A stretch of 64,000 nucleotides of DNA from Alistipes indistinctus YIT 12060 (lineage in GTDB: Bacteria; Bacteroidota; Bacteroidia; Bacteroidales; Rikenellaceae), in assembly GCF_025144995.1 (NCBI RefSeq), contig NZ_CP102250.1, forward strand, positions 2,604,001-2,668,000. Direction: 5' to 3'. The first letter of the stretch is position 1; the number at the start of each line of letters is the position of its first letter. A model generated the notes under the pieces. The model was not told where the DNA came from. It did not search any database and saw only the letters and a program-made list of their open reading frames with translations. Of the stretch, positions 33,974 to 42,608 are shown piece by piece. The position numbers were made by a program, and so were the translations under genes.

Positions 33974-34551
33974 CGGGGGATGCGCCTGCGGTGGTTCCGT
34001 ATCCGCGAGACGACCGCAGGATTAGCCCCGGACGGTTCATGGATGTGCCGTGTGCGATCCGGGCCGGATTGTTGCCTGCAGGTGTGCGGGAGAAGCTCCG
34101 GCGAGCCGATTGTTGACAATTTGGCGGGGCGGCGGTTTGGCGCTCTGCCGATTTTTTATAAATTTGTACGGTGTTTATCGGTGCTGAATACCTTTGCAGC
34201 TCTTTGCGTCCGGCGAACGGCAGAATTACCGGACCGGTTCCGGAGGCCCGTTGCCGAAAGGAATGCGGAAGTGCGGGGCCGGAGCGTCGCAACCTGTAAC
34301 GGGGAACCGGGAGCCTGAAGTTTGGAACCCGAACGGAATCCGGAATCCGAATCTGAAGCAGCGGAAATATAATAGGCTGTTAAACAGTGTTCTGGCTGCA
34401 ATTGAAGGAGGGTGTTGTGTGCATTCCATAGTTCGTTGCGCCGCTGCCCTTACTTGTACTTCGTATAATTGTAAATTCGGGTGAGGTTTTGCAACCCGTG
34501 GAGGAACGAATTAACTATCCAAATAACTAACTTAAAGCGAAACTAAAGCAG
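33974..34551. other. Intergenic region before transketolase: promoter and long leader
   Basis: A complete promoter lies at 34136-34166, so about 380 nt of transcribed leader precede tkt. It contains a CCGGACCGGTTCCGG fold and repetitive GGAATCCGGAATCCGAATC-like sequence. A second weak -7 (TATAATTG) lies near 34464. No convincing gene is seen. Confidence 0.55.
34136..34166 (+). promoter_or_regulatory. Promoter upstream of transketolase
   Basis: TTTG (34136-34139), 19 bp, TAAATTTG (34159-34166): both boxes match the Bacteroidetes consensus exactly. Confidence 0.75.
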
Positions 34552-36579
34552 ATGAAAGACGTAACGACGTTGGCCGCGGACAATATCCGGATACTGGCGG
34601 CCTCAATGGTAGAGAAATCGAAGTCGGGCCATCCCGGAGGAGCGATGGGCGGTGCCGACTTTATCAACATCCTCTATACCGAGTTCCTGAAATACAATCC
34701 CGACGATCCCACCTATCCGCTGCGCGACCGTTTCTTCCTCGATCCGGGCCACATGTCGCCGATGCTCTATTCGGTGTTGGCGCTGGCCGGCTATTTTACG
34801 CTCGACGAGCTCAAGGATTTCCGCCAGTGGGGCAGCCCGACCCCGGGTCATCCCGAGCGTGACCTGAAACGGGCTATCGAGAATACTTCGGGTCCGCTGG
34901 GACAGGGCCATGCGATGGCTCTCGGTGCGGCGATCGCAGAACGTTTCATGGTTGAGCGTTTCGGCGAATGGATGGCGCACAAGACTTTCGCATTCATCTC
35001 CGACGGCGGCATCCAGGAGGAGGTATCCCAGGGCGTGGGCCGTATCGCCGGCCACCTCGGACTGCACAACTTTATCATGTTCTACGATTCGAACAACATC
35101 CAGCTTTCGACGAAGGTGGACGAGGTGTCGACCGAGGACATCGTGGCCAAATACGAGGCGTGGGGTTGGAACGTGATCAGCATCGACGGCAACGACGGCG
35201 GTGAGATTCGCATGGCGCTGACCCGTGCCGTGAACGAAACCGAGAAACCGACGCTGATCGTCGGCCATACGGTAATGGGCAAGGGCGCACTCGGCAAAGA
35301 GGGCGAGAGCTTCGAGAACAAAGTTTCGACACACGGCCAGCCGCTGACGGCTGCCGGGGCCGACATCGCCAAAACGGTGGCTAACCTGGGCGGCGATCCC
35401 GAAAATCCTTTCGTGATTTTCGACGACGTGAAAAAACTCTATGCCGAGCGGGCTGCCGAATTGCGTAAATGGGTGGCGCTGCGCCGCGAAGAGGAGAAGA
35501 GTTGGGCCGCTGCCAACGGCGAACTGGCCGAAAAACTCGACCAGTTCCTTTCCGGCAAACTGCCTGCGATCGATTACCTCGGCATCAAGTGCGGTGAAAA
35601 CGTCGCTACGCGCGCCGCTTCGGCTGCTGTGCTGGGCGTGCTGGCCGAAAAGGTCGAGAACATGATCGTCGCTTCGGCCGACCTGAGCAACTCGGACAAA
35701 ACCGACGGCTTCCTGAAAAAGACCCGTGCCATTTCCAAGGAGGATATGGGCGGCCGCTTCCTGCAGCCGGGCGTGTGCGAATTTACGATGGCCTGCATCA
35801 TGAACGGTATGGCCCTGCACGGCGGAATCATTCCGGCCTGCGGTACCTTCTTCGTCTTCTCGGACTATATGAAGCCTGCACTGCGCCTTTCGGCGCTGAT
35901 GCGCCTGCCGGTGAAGTTCATCTGGACACACGATTCGTTCCGCGTAGGCGAGGACGGTCCGACGCACCAGCCGGTGGAACACGAGGCTCAGTTGCGCCTG
36001 ATGGAACAACTGCGCAACCACGAGGGCGAACGCTCGGTGGTGGTGCTGCGTCCGGCCGATGCCCGTGAGACGGTAGCCGCATGGAAGATCGCCATGGAGG
36101 AGCAGCGCCCGACGGCGCTGGTGCTGTCGCGTCAGAATATCAAGGACCTGCCGACGCTCGGCGGCAGCCGTGCCGAAGAGGCGATGCAGGTTGTCAAAGG
36201 TGCCTATATCGTGATGGATTGCGAAGGTAAACCCGATGTGATCCTGCTGGCAAGCGGCTCCGAGGTGGCTACGTTGGTGGACGGCGCAGAGAAGCTGAAA
36301 GCCGACGGTGTGAAGGTGCGTGTGGTTTCGGTTCCGTCGGAAGGCCTGTTCCGCGACCAGAGCGCCGAGTACCAGCAGAGCGTACTGCCCGCCGGTGTGC
36401 CCAAATTCGGCCTCACTTCGGGCCTGCCCGTAACGTTGGCCGGGTTGGTCGGCTGCGACGGCGAGGTGTTCGGTCTCGACCACTTCGGTTATTCGGCTCC
36501 CGCCGGTGTGTTGGACGGTAAATTCGGTTTCTCGGGCGAAAATGTCTACAACCGGGTCAAAGCGATGCTGAAAAAGTGA
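34552..36579 (+). CDS. tkt: Transketolase
   Basis: A thiamine-diphosphate enzyme moving two-carbon units between sugar phosphates in the pentose phosphate pathway. The 675-residue single-chain form is complete. N-terminal landmarks are KSGHPGGAMGGADF, the GHMSPMLYS segment, and TPGHPE with GPLGQGHAMALGAA; the TPP motif region is FAFISDGGIQEEVSQG...FYDSNNIQLS. The pyrimidine-binding domain carries ADLSNSDKT, FLQPGVCEF, FVFSDYMKPA and THDSFRVGEDGPTHQPVE. It stands alone with its own terminator. Confidence 0.97.
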   Translation: MKDVTTLAADNIRILAASMVEKSKSGHPGGAMGGADFINILYTEFLKYNPDDPTYPLRDRFFLDPGHMSPMLYSVLALAGYFTLDELKDFRQWGSPTPGHPERDLKRAIENTSGPLGQGHAMALGAAIAERFMVERFGEWMAHKTFAFISDGGIQEEVSQGVGRIAGHLGLHNFIMFYDSNNIQLSTKVDEVSTEDIVAKYEAWGWNVISIDGNDGGEIRMALTRAVNETEKPTLIVGHTVMGKGALGKEGESFENKVSTHGQPLTAAGADIAKTVANLGGDPENPFVIFDDVKKLYAERAAELRKWVALRREEEKSWAAANGELAEKLDQFLSGKLPAIDYLGIKCGENVATRAASAAVLGVLAEKVENMIVASADLSNSDKTDGFLKKTRAISKEDMGGRFLQPGVCEFTMACIMNGMALHGGIIPACGTFFVFSDYMKPALRLSALMRLPVKFIWTHDSFRVGEDGPTHQPVEHEAQLRLMEQLRNHEGERSVVVLRPADARETVAAWKIAMEEQRPTALVLSRQNIKDLPTLGGSRAEEAMQVVKGAYIVMDCEGKPDVILLASGSEVATLVDGAEKLKADGVKVRVVSVPSEGLFRDQSAEYQQSVLPAGVPKFGLTSGLPVTLAGLVGCDGEVFGLDHFGYSAPAGVLDGKFGFSGENVYNRVKAMLKK

Positions 36580-36641
36580 CCGTTGTGGAAGGTGTCTTGT
36601 AAATTTTGCGTGCACCCAACTTAGAATTGCTTATATGATCG

Positions 36642-36677
36642 AAGGGATCCGCCACAAAAAAGGGCGGATCCCTTTTT
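36642..36677 (+). terminator. Terminator of tkt
   Basis: AAGGGATCCGCC / GGCGGATCCCTT 12-bp stem with an A-rich loop, followed by TTTTT. Confidence 0.92.
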
Positions 36678-36863
36678 ATGTACAGATGTTGTCGTTTCGG
36701 ATGCTTGGTAGGCGTTTGTCGCGGTAACCCGTCGCGCTGAAAGGCGCAGAGGGAAGGATGCCGCGGGTGGGGGCGGGTGCATTGGGGTGAAAGAGAAGAA
36801 AGCGGGAAAGGGTCGTAGAACAGAGGAAAAGAGGGGCGGGAGAGGATTGATAGGGGAAGCGGA
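36678..36863. other. Purine-rich spacer between tkt and murF
   Basis: The plus strand is strongly purine-rich (repeated GAGAAGAAAG, GGAAAAGAGGGG tracts). No gene is seen; it lies between two convergent terminators. Confidence 0.5.
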
Positions 36864-36897
36864 AAAATCAAATCCGGACTTCGATCGGAAGTCCGGA
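36864..36897 (-). terminator. Terminator of the manC-murF operon
   Basis: Minus strand: TCCGGACTTC / GAAGTCCGGA 10-bp stem, 5-nt loop, then TTTGATTTTT. Confidence 0.88.
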
Positions 36898-36943
36898 CGG
36901 GATCGGAGGGACCGGGAAACCGGTTGTTTTTGGTGTCGGATCG

Positions 36944-38389
36944 TCAGAGCAGGTCTACGACCTTTTCGAGCTGGATGCCGCGCGAACCCTTGATCAGAAT
37001 GAAACGGTCGCGCAGGGGATGTTCGGCGAGATAGGCACGCAGCGCTTCCGTGTCTGCGAAGGGCCGGTAACCCGGCGTGTTGGCTCCCGCGAGAGCGAAA
37101 CGGTCGCCTACTAGGTAGGCTTCGCTGATCTGTAACCGGTGCATCAGTTCGATCATGCGCGCGTGTTCCGCTGCGGCGTATTCGCCCAGTTCGCGCATGT
37201 CGCCCAGGATGACGGCTTTGGGTTGAGCGGAGACCGTGGCGGCGAAATTTTCCAGCGCGGCCTGCATGCTCGACGGATTTGCATTGTATGCGTCGAGGAT
37301 CAGGGTGTTGTGCGCCGTCACTTGCTTTTGCGAGCGGTTGTTGTCCGGCGTGTAATCGGCGATCGCTGCGGCGGCCCCTTCCGGGGCGACGGCGAAGTAG
37401 GCGGCCATCGCCAGTGCGGCGGCGATGTTGTTCAGGTTGTAGTCGCCGACCAGCTTGCTGTGGATCGTGAGTCCTTCCCAACGGACGCCGATCATTTCAC
37501 CGTCGTCATCGCGTGTCAGGCCGGAAGCGTTGTACGGGATGGCGTATAGGTTCGGGCGCTCGGCGACCATTTCACTCAGGACGGCATCGTCGCTCAGGTA
37601 GAATGCCGTGCCGCTGTTCGCGGCCAGGTAGTCGAGCAGTTCGCCTTTGCCTTTGCGGACGCCTTCCGGTCCGCCGAAACCTTCGAGGTGGGAACGTCCG
37701 ATGTTCGTAATCAACCCGAAATCGGGGCGGGCGATCGCGCAGAGCTTTTCGATCTCGTGCCGGTGGTTCGCTCCCATTTCGACCACGGCGAAATCGGTTT
37801 CTGGCGTCATCGACAGCAGTGTCAGCGGAACCCCGATGTGGTTGTTCAGGTTGCCCTGGGTGACGGTCGTTTCGTATTTCTGCGACAGCGTACGGCCGAC
37901 CAACTCCTTGGTCGTGGTCTTGCCGTTGCTGCCGGTGATCGCGAGAATCATCACGCCCAGTTCGCTCCTGTGGTAGGCGGCCAACTCCTGCAATGCCTCC
38001 AGCGTGTCGGGGACGAGGATGTAACGGCTGTCTCGCCGGGACTCTTCTTCCGTGCACTCTTCGCAGGTGCATCCTGCTTCGTGGGGTGATCCGTGTCCGC
38101 AATCGCACCCGGAACTTTCGTGTTTGTCGCCGCAGTCGCAGGTATGGGCTTCATCGTCGTGGCCGCAAGAGCACGGAGCCTCCTCGACCAGCGGGATTAC
38201 TTTCGGATCGTCTACCACGACGGCAACCGCGCCGCTTTCCAGAGCTGCGGCGGCATACCGGTTTCCGTCGAAATGCTCGCCGTGCAGTGCGAAGAAGATC
38301 GAACCCGGTTCGATCCGGCGGCTGTCGGTCGAAATGTGCGGGTGCAGCAAGAATAGTTCGTATAGTTCGTGCAGCGTGTCGTTTTTCAT
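36944..38389 (-). CDS. murF: UDP-MurNAc-tripeptide-D-Ala-D-Ala ligase MurF with a Cys/His-rich insertion
   Basis: MurF adds D-Ala-D-Ala to the UDP-MurNAc tripeptide, ending the cytoplasmic peptidoglycan precursor steps. The 481-residue protein has the MurF N-terminal domain (STDSRRIEPGSIFFALHG), the ATP loop ITGSNGKTTTKEL (153-160), GVPLTLLSM, EMGANHRHEIEKL and the C-terminal domain (LILDAYNANPSSM, ILGDMRELG). Between the N-terminal domain and the ATPase domain, about residues 70-119, sits an insertion with nine Cys (73, 75, 84, 86, 95, 97, 107, 109, 112) and five His (77, 82, 90, 99, 103), mostly as CxC pairs, which I have not met in MurF. manC ends 1 nt upstream, so the genes are co-transcribed. 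Confidence 0.95.
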   Translation of the reverse strand: MKNDTLHELYELFLLHPHISTDSRRIEPGSIFFALHGEHFDGNRYAAAALESGAVAVVVDDPKVIPLVEEAPCSCGHDDEAHTCDCGDKHESSGCDCGHGSPHEAGCTCEECTEEESRRDSRYILVPDTLEALQELAAYHRSELGVMILAITGSNGKTTTKELVGRTLSQKYETTVTQGNLNNHIGVPLTLLSMTPETDFAVVEMGANHRHEIEKLCAIARPDFGLITNIGRSHLEGFGGPEGVRKGKGELLDYLAANSGTAFYLSDDAVLSEMVAERPNLYAIPYNASGLTRDDDGEMIGVRWEGLTIHSKLVGDYNLNNIAAALAMAAYFAVAPEGAAAAIADYTPDNNRSQKQVTAHNTLILDAYNANPSSMQAALENFAATVSAQPKAVILGDMRELGEYAAAEHARMIELMHRLQISEAYLVGDRFALAGANTPGYRPFADTEALRAYLAEHPLRDRFILIKGSRGIQLEKVVDLL

Positions 38390-38390
38390 G

Positions 38391-39476
38391 TCAGATGAAT
38401 TTGTCTCCGATCTTGTATTTGACGTCGTCGATGAATTTCTTGATGTTCTGCTCGTTGCTCTTCGGACAGATCATCAGCACGTCGTCGGTGTCGACCACGA
38501 TGTACTCCTCGAGCCCTTCGATAACGGTCAGTTTACCCTCTTTGTTCTTGACAATACATCCTTTGGTGTCGTAGAACAGGCACGGAGCGCTCTCCACATT
38601 GCCTTCGGGGTCCTTGGCCGAGTGTTGGTAGAGCGAACCCCAGGTGCCGATATCGGACCATCCGAAGTCGCTGCACCGTACATAAACGTTGCGCGCCTTC
38701 TCCATCACGCCGAAGTCGATCGAAATGCTGCGGCATGCGGGATAGATGTCGTCGATGGCCTGCTGTTCGGCCGGGGTGCCGTATTTGCCTTCTGCCGAAG
38801 CGAATAGTTGTTGCAGTTCGGGCAGGAATTCGTTCAGGTTCTCCATGATCGTGCCGACCTTCCAGATGAAGATGCCTGAATTCCAGAAAAATTCACCGCT
38901 TTCGATGAAGATTTTGGCCATCTCGAGATTCGGTTTTTCGGTGAAGGTCTTGACCTTGCGGATAGCCGGGCGGCCGTCGACCGGTACCGGGTCGATCTGG
39001 ATATAACCGTATCCGGTGTCGGGGCGGCTGGGCTGGATGCCTATGGTCATCATCGCATGTTGCCGTTCGGTGAATTCGGCGCTTTCGGATATTACTTTGC
39101 GGAACTCCTCTTCGTTGAGGATCAGGTGGTCGGCGGGGGTGACGATCATCGTTGCGTCGGGATTGACGCTTCGGAGCCGCCATGCGGCGTAGGCGATGCA
39201 GGGGGCCGTATTGCGCCCGACCGGTTCGCAGAGTACCTGATGCGCTTTCAGCTCGGGCAGGTGTTCGAGTACCAGCGGTTTGTAGATGCTGTTGGTCGCT
39301 ACGAGGAAGTTCTCCGGCGGGATGATCTTGGCGAAGCGTTCGTAAGTATGGCGGATGAAACTTTTGCCGGTACCGAGGATATCGAGGAACTGTTTGGGCT
39401 GCGAGCGGCGGCTGATCGGCCAGAAACGGCTGCCGATGCCTCCCGCCATGATAATGCAGTAGCGGTTTTGATCCAT
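38391..39476 (-). CDS. manC: Mannose-1-phosphate guanylyltransferase
   Basis: This enzyme makes GDP-mannose for glycan and polysaccharide synthesis. The 361-residue single-domain protein has the pyrophosphorylase signature IMAGGIGSRFWPISR with PKQFLDILG, then VTPADHLI, the FTEKPNLEMA motif and FWNSGIFIWK. It lacks the C-terminal phosphomannose isomerase domain of bifunctional forms. It is immediately upstream of murF. The product feeds mannose-containing envelope glycans, while MurF serves peptidoglycan, so the pair is linked by envelope synthesis. Confidence 0.95.
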   Translation of the reverse strand: MDQNRYCIIMAGGIGSRFWPISRRSQPKQFLDILGTGKSFIRHTYERFAKIIPPENFLVATNSIYKPLVLEHLPELKAHQVLCEPVGRNTAPCIAYAAWRLRSVNPDATMIVTPADHLILNEEEFRKVISESAEFTERQHAMMTIGIQPSRPDTGYGYIQIDPVPVDGRPAIRKVKTFTEKPNLEMAKIFIESGEFFWNSGIFIWKVGTIMENLNEFLPELQQLFASAEGKYGTPAEQQAIDDIYPACRSISIDFGVMEKARNVYVRCSDFGWSDIGTWGSLYQHSAKDPEGNVESAPCLFYDTKGCIVKNKEGKLTVIEGLEEYIVVDTDDVLMICPKSNEQNIKKFIDDVKYKIGDKFI

Positions 39477-39505
39477 GTCGCGGGGATAAAAGTGGTTTTA
39501 TTCTA

Positions 39506-39537
39506 CAATGATACCTCTTTTTTTCGGGATACGCAAG
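39506..39537 (-). promoter_or_regulatory. Candidate promoter of manC-murF
   Basis: Minus strand: CTTG (39534-39537), 20 bp, TATCATTG (39506-39513), one mismatch in each box, 30 nt before the manC ATG. Confidence 0.55.
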
Positions 39538-39579
39538 CATTTGGGGCAGGGGCGGAAGAACCATCTGCCCGAATTTTTA

Positions 39580-39587
39580 TAATTTTG
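39580..39587 (+). promoter_or_regulatory. Candidate -7 element of pssA
   Basis: TAATTTTG, exact match, about 100 nt upstream of pssA; the -33 box is unclear. Confidence 0.45.
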
Positions 39588-39690
39588 CCGGGGAACGGCC
39601 CCGGCGTGCACAAACGCCGGAACGGGACGGTCTGCGCGGAAAATCGGGCGCTTGCCGTCCGACCGGTGTGAAACGCTTAAATGATTCGCT

Positions 39691-40383
39691 ATGAAAATCA
39701 AACTGTTTACATTTCCCAATATCCTGACCCTGTGTAATCTGCTCTGCGGAGCCGGGGCGACGGTGGCGGCGCTGCGCTACGGCGACCTGTTCTGGCCGTT
39801 GGTGCTGATCGTGACGGCCGCCGTGTTCGACTTCCTCGACGGCTTTGCCGCACGGCTGCTGAAAAGTTACTCGCCGCTGGGTAAGGAACTCGATTCGCTG
39901 GCCGACTGCATCAGTTTCGGAATGGCACCTGCCGCCGTATTGCTGAACGTGTATTATGCCGCGGGGGGCGAGGGGCTGTGGGGGTATTCCGTGTTCGTGC
40001 TAGCGGCTTTCTCTGCGCTCCGGCTGGCGAAATTCAATATCGACGAAAACCAGACGACGCAGTTCATCGGCCTGCCTTCGCCCGCTTCAGCCCTGCTGGT
40101 CGCCGCTTCGGGATACCTGGTCGGAACGGGACAGTATGCCGTTGGTCCGTGGTTCGCGGTGGGCCTGGCCGCCGTGCTGAGCTACCTGCTGGTGTGCAAC
40201 GTGCCGATGTTCGCGCTTAAATTCAAACATTATGGATTCCGCGGCAACGAGGTGCGCTATATCTTTGCGGTATGCGCCCTGCTGTCGCTGGCAATCTGGC
40301 ATATCGTGGCCATTCCTTTCATCATCGTCGCCTATGTCGCCGTGTCGCTGGCGGTGCGTGCCGCCTGTTTTCGCAAGTCGTAA
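39691..40383 (+). CDS. pssA: CDP-diacylglycerol-serine O-phosphatidyltransferase
   Basis: A membrane enzyme that makes phosphatidylserine, the precursor of phosphatidylethanolamine. The 230-residue protein has about six to eight hydrophobic segments and the complete CDP-alcohol phosphotransferase motif D47xxDG...AR...G64xxxD68xxxD72. The N-terminus FTFPNILTLCNLLCG is typical of type II bacterial PssA. It is divergent from manC and directly upstream of the promoter of the putative porin. Confidence 0.95.
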   Translation: MKIKLFTFPNILTLCNLLCGAGATVAALRYGDLFWPLVLIVTAAVFDFLDGFAARLLKSYSPLGKELDSLADCISFGMAPAAVLLNVYYAAGGEGLWGYSVFVLAAFSALRLAKFNIDENQTTQFIGLPSPASALLVAASGYLVGTGQYAVGPWFAVGLAAVLSYLLVCNVPMFALKFKHYGFRGNEVRYIFAVCALLSLAIWHIVAIPFIIVAYVAVSLAVRAACFRKS

Positions 40384-40391
40384 TAAATTGC

Positions 40392-40399
40392 TACCTTTG
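40392..40399 (+). promoter_or_regulatory. -7 element of the porin-mltF operon
   Basis: TACCTTTG, exact match, just after the pssA stop codon. The -33 position reads TTTTCG. Confidence 0.55.
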
Positions 40400-40427
40400 C
40401 CGTTATTTTAAGGTAAGTTCAGGGCGG

Positions 40428-42572
40428 ATGATCTCTCCGGGAAACAGATACAGGCTTATGCGTGCGGCGTTCGGAACGCTTTTTGCCCTGTGGGGTGTGG
40501 CGGCGCTGGCCCAGCAGCCCGGATTCTCGAACCGCAACAATGCGCTCGGGACGGGCTACAACGAGCAGAACCAGATTCAGTACGGCGCCCCGAGCGGGAC
40601 GATCGACAACAATGCTCCCCAGCAGAAGGCCGACAGTACGAAAAAACCGAAAATCCGCAAACCGCTGGAGTCCTATTTCTTCGACGATTCGACGCGGGCG
40701 CGTTCCATTTTCGTCTGGCATCCGGATTTAAAGTACAACGAGGTGAAACAGTCCACGATAGATACCCTGATCGACGGCTTTCAGACCGATTACCCGTATC
40801 AGCGCTTGCGGGGCGGAATCGGTTCGGCCTATTTGGGCAACCTGGGCGGTGCGTCGATCCCGTTGGATGCTGCGCTGAGGCCCGATTACCGCAACTTCAG
40901 TTTCGCGCAAATCCTCGACGCTTACCTCGTAACCCCCGATCGGGCTAATTTCTACAACACCAAAAAGCCGTTCACCCACCTGTCCTATTTTTTCGGCGGT
41001 CAGAAAAAACGCCTCGAAGAGTCGCTTTGGGCCACCCATGCGCAGCAGATATCGCCCTCTACGGGCATGAACATCGACTACAAGAGCCGCGGTACGCGCG
41101 GGACCTACACGAACCAGGGCGCCCGTGACAAAAACCTTTCGCTGGGCTTTTCGCACACCGGCAAGAAATACTCGATCCATGCGGGCTATATTTACAACAT
41201 GGCCAGCCTCAAGGAGAACGGCGGTATTCTGCGGGACGGGGACATTACCGATACCGTGTTCGACATGCCGGAGGTGATCGACGTCTATTTGACCGATGCC
41301 AAGAACGAGTACAAGAACAATGTCTTCTACCTGACCCAGTCGTACGGTATGCCCCTCAGGCGCCTCAGCGACGAGGATTTTTCGATTGCCGAGCGGTCGT
41401 CGGTTTTCATCGGCCATTCGTTCCTGTACAGCCGTTTCTGGCGCAAGTACACCGATACGAAGAGCGGGATGGCGAAAGGCGAGGACGTGAAGCCCTACTA
41501 CGAGCATTGGTACATTAATCCGACGGCTTCGCGCGACTCGACCTTCGAGAGTCTGCTTTCAAACAAGGTGTTCGTGCAGTTGCAGCCGTGGGACCGCAAC
41601 GGCGTGGTGGGCGTCATCAATGCCGGGATCGGCTACGACGTACACCATTATTACCAGTTCGCGATGCAGGACTACCTGTTCAAAAACAAGGGACATAACG
41701 AAAACAGCACCTACATTTACGGTTCGGTAGAAGGTAAGGTGCGCAAATATTTCAGTTGGCGGGCCGATGCCCAGTACCATCCTTTCGGTTACCGCAGCCA
41801 GGATATGAACATCGGCGGAGATATTTCGCTGAGTATTTTTCCCAAAGGACACCCCGTTACCCTCAGTGGCAGTATCCGTCTCGACAGGCGGACGCCGGGC
41901 TACTGGATGGATAACTATTTCTCTAACCACTTTGCGTGGTCGAACTCTTTTGAAAAAGAGACTGAGACCCGTTTTTCTGTTACTTTCTCCGCTCCGCACA
42001 TCGGGGTGGAGCTGGGCGCGGATCAGAGTATCACGACGAATAAGATCTATTTCGGCGCGGATACGCTTCCCGCCCAGCACAATGGAAGTGTCAGCGTGAC
42101 GGGTCTGTATGCTAAAAAGGATTTCCGCATCGGCGGACTTCACTTAAATCACAGGGTATTGCTCCAGTTTAGCAGTGCTCAGGAGGTTGTGCCTGTGCCT
42201 CTGGCAAGCGTCTATCTCAGTTATTTCTACGAATTCAATGTTGTCAAGGGGGTCTTGCGGCTCCAGATAGGCCTCGACGGCCGTTACAACACGAAGTACG
42301 CCGGGTTCGGTTACAATCCTGCCATCGGGCAGTTCTATAACCGGCGCGAGTACGTTGAGGACAAGGACAAGAATAAGAAATTACTGGAGGTGGGAGGCTA
42401 TCCGTTTATCGACCTTTTCGCTGCGGCGAAATGGAAACGGATGCGGATTTTTGTCAAGATGCAGCACCTTAACGATGACCTGATCGGCGGCCGGAATTAT
42501 TTTTCGGTGGCCCATTATCCGCTGACCAAGCGGTTTCTTAAGGTGGGTTTCTCCTGGAGCTTCTACGACTAG
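40428..42572 (+). CDS. Putative outer-membrane porin (family 10)
   Basis: A 714-residue (from this start) predicted outer-membrane beta-barrel protein matching the Bacteroidetes putative porin family (Porin_10). A signal peptide begins at MRAAFGTLFALWGVAALAQQ; the ATG at 40458 would start right there, while that at 40428 adds ten residues (MISPGNRYRL). A proline/serine-rich linker leads to a long region of alternating aromatic beta strands, ending VGFSWSFYD with the C-terminal aromatic pattern of barrels. Nothing in the sequence shows a substrate. mltF follows 36 nt later in the same operon. Confidence 0.78.
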   Translation: MISPGNRYRLMRAAFGTLFALWGVAALAQQPGFSNRNNALGTGYNEQNQIQYGAPSGTIDNNAPQQKADSTKKPKIRKPLESYFFDDSTRARSIFVWHPDLKYNEVKQSTIDTLIDGFQTDYPYQRLRGGIGSAYLGNLGGASIPLDAALRPDYRNFSFAQILDAYLVTPDRANFYNTKKPFTHLSYFFGGQKKRLEESLWATHAQQISPSTGMNIDYKSRGTRGTYTNQGARDKNLSLGFSHTGKKYSIHAGYIYNMASLKENGGILRDGDITDTVFDMPEVIDVYLTDAKNEYKNNVFYLTQSYGMPLRRLSDEDFSIAERSSVFIGHSFLYSRFWRKYTDTKSGMAKGEDVKPYYEHWYINPTASRDSTFESLLSNKVFVQLQPWDRNGVVGVINAGIGYDVHHYYQFAMQDYLFKNKGHNENSTYIYGSVEGKVRKYFSWRADAQYHPFGYRSQDMNIGGDISLSIFPKGHPVTLSGSIRLDRRTPGYWMDNYFSNHFAWSNSFEKETETRFSVTFSAPHIGVELGADQSITTNKIYFGADTLPAQHNGSVSVTGLYAKKDFRIGGLHLNHRVLLQFSSAQEVVPVPLASVYLSYFYEFNVVKGVLRLQIGLDGRYNTKYAGFGYNPAIGQFYNRREYVEDKDKNKKLLEVGGYPFIDLFAAAKWKRMRIFVKMQHLNDDLIGGRNYFSVAHYPLTKRFLKVGFSWSFYD

Positions 42573-42608
42573 ACTGTGGGCAGGTCAGCAGCCCGCAAAA
42601 TTTAGCGT

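Noticed and set aside
34194-34484. 96-codon ORF shortly after the strong promoter upstream of tkt
   Set aside because: Composition is biased by short repeats (GGAATCCGGAATCCG) and it has no family resemblance; treated as leader sequence.
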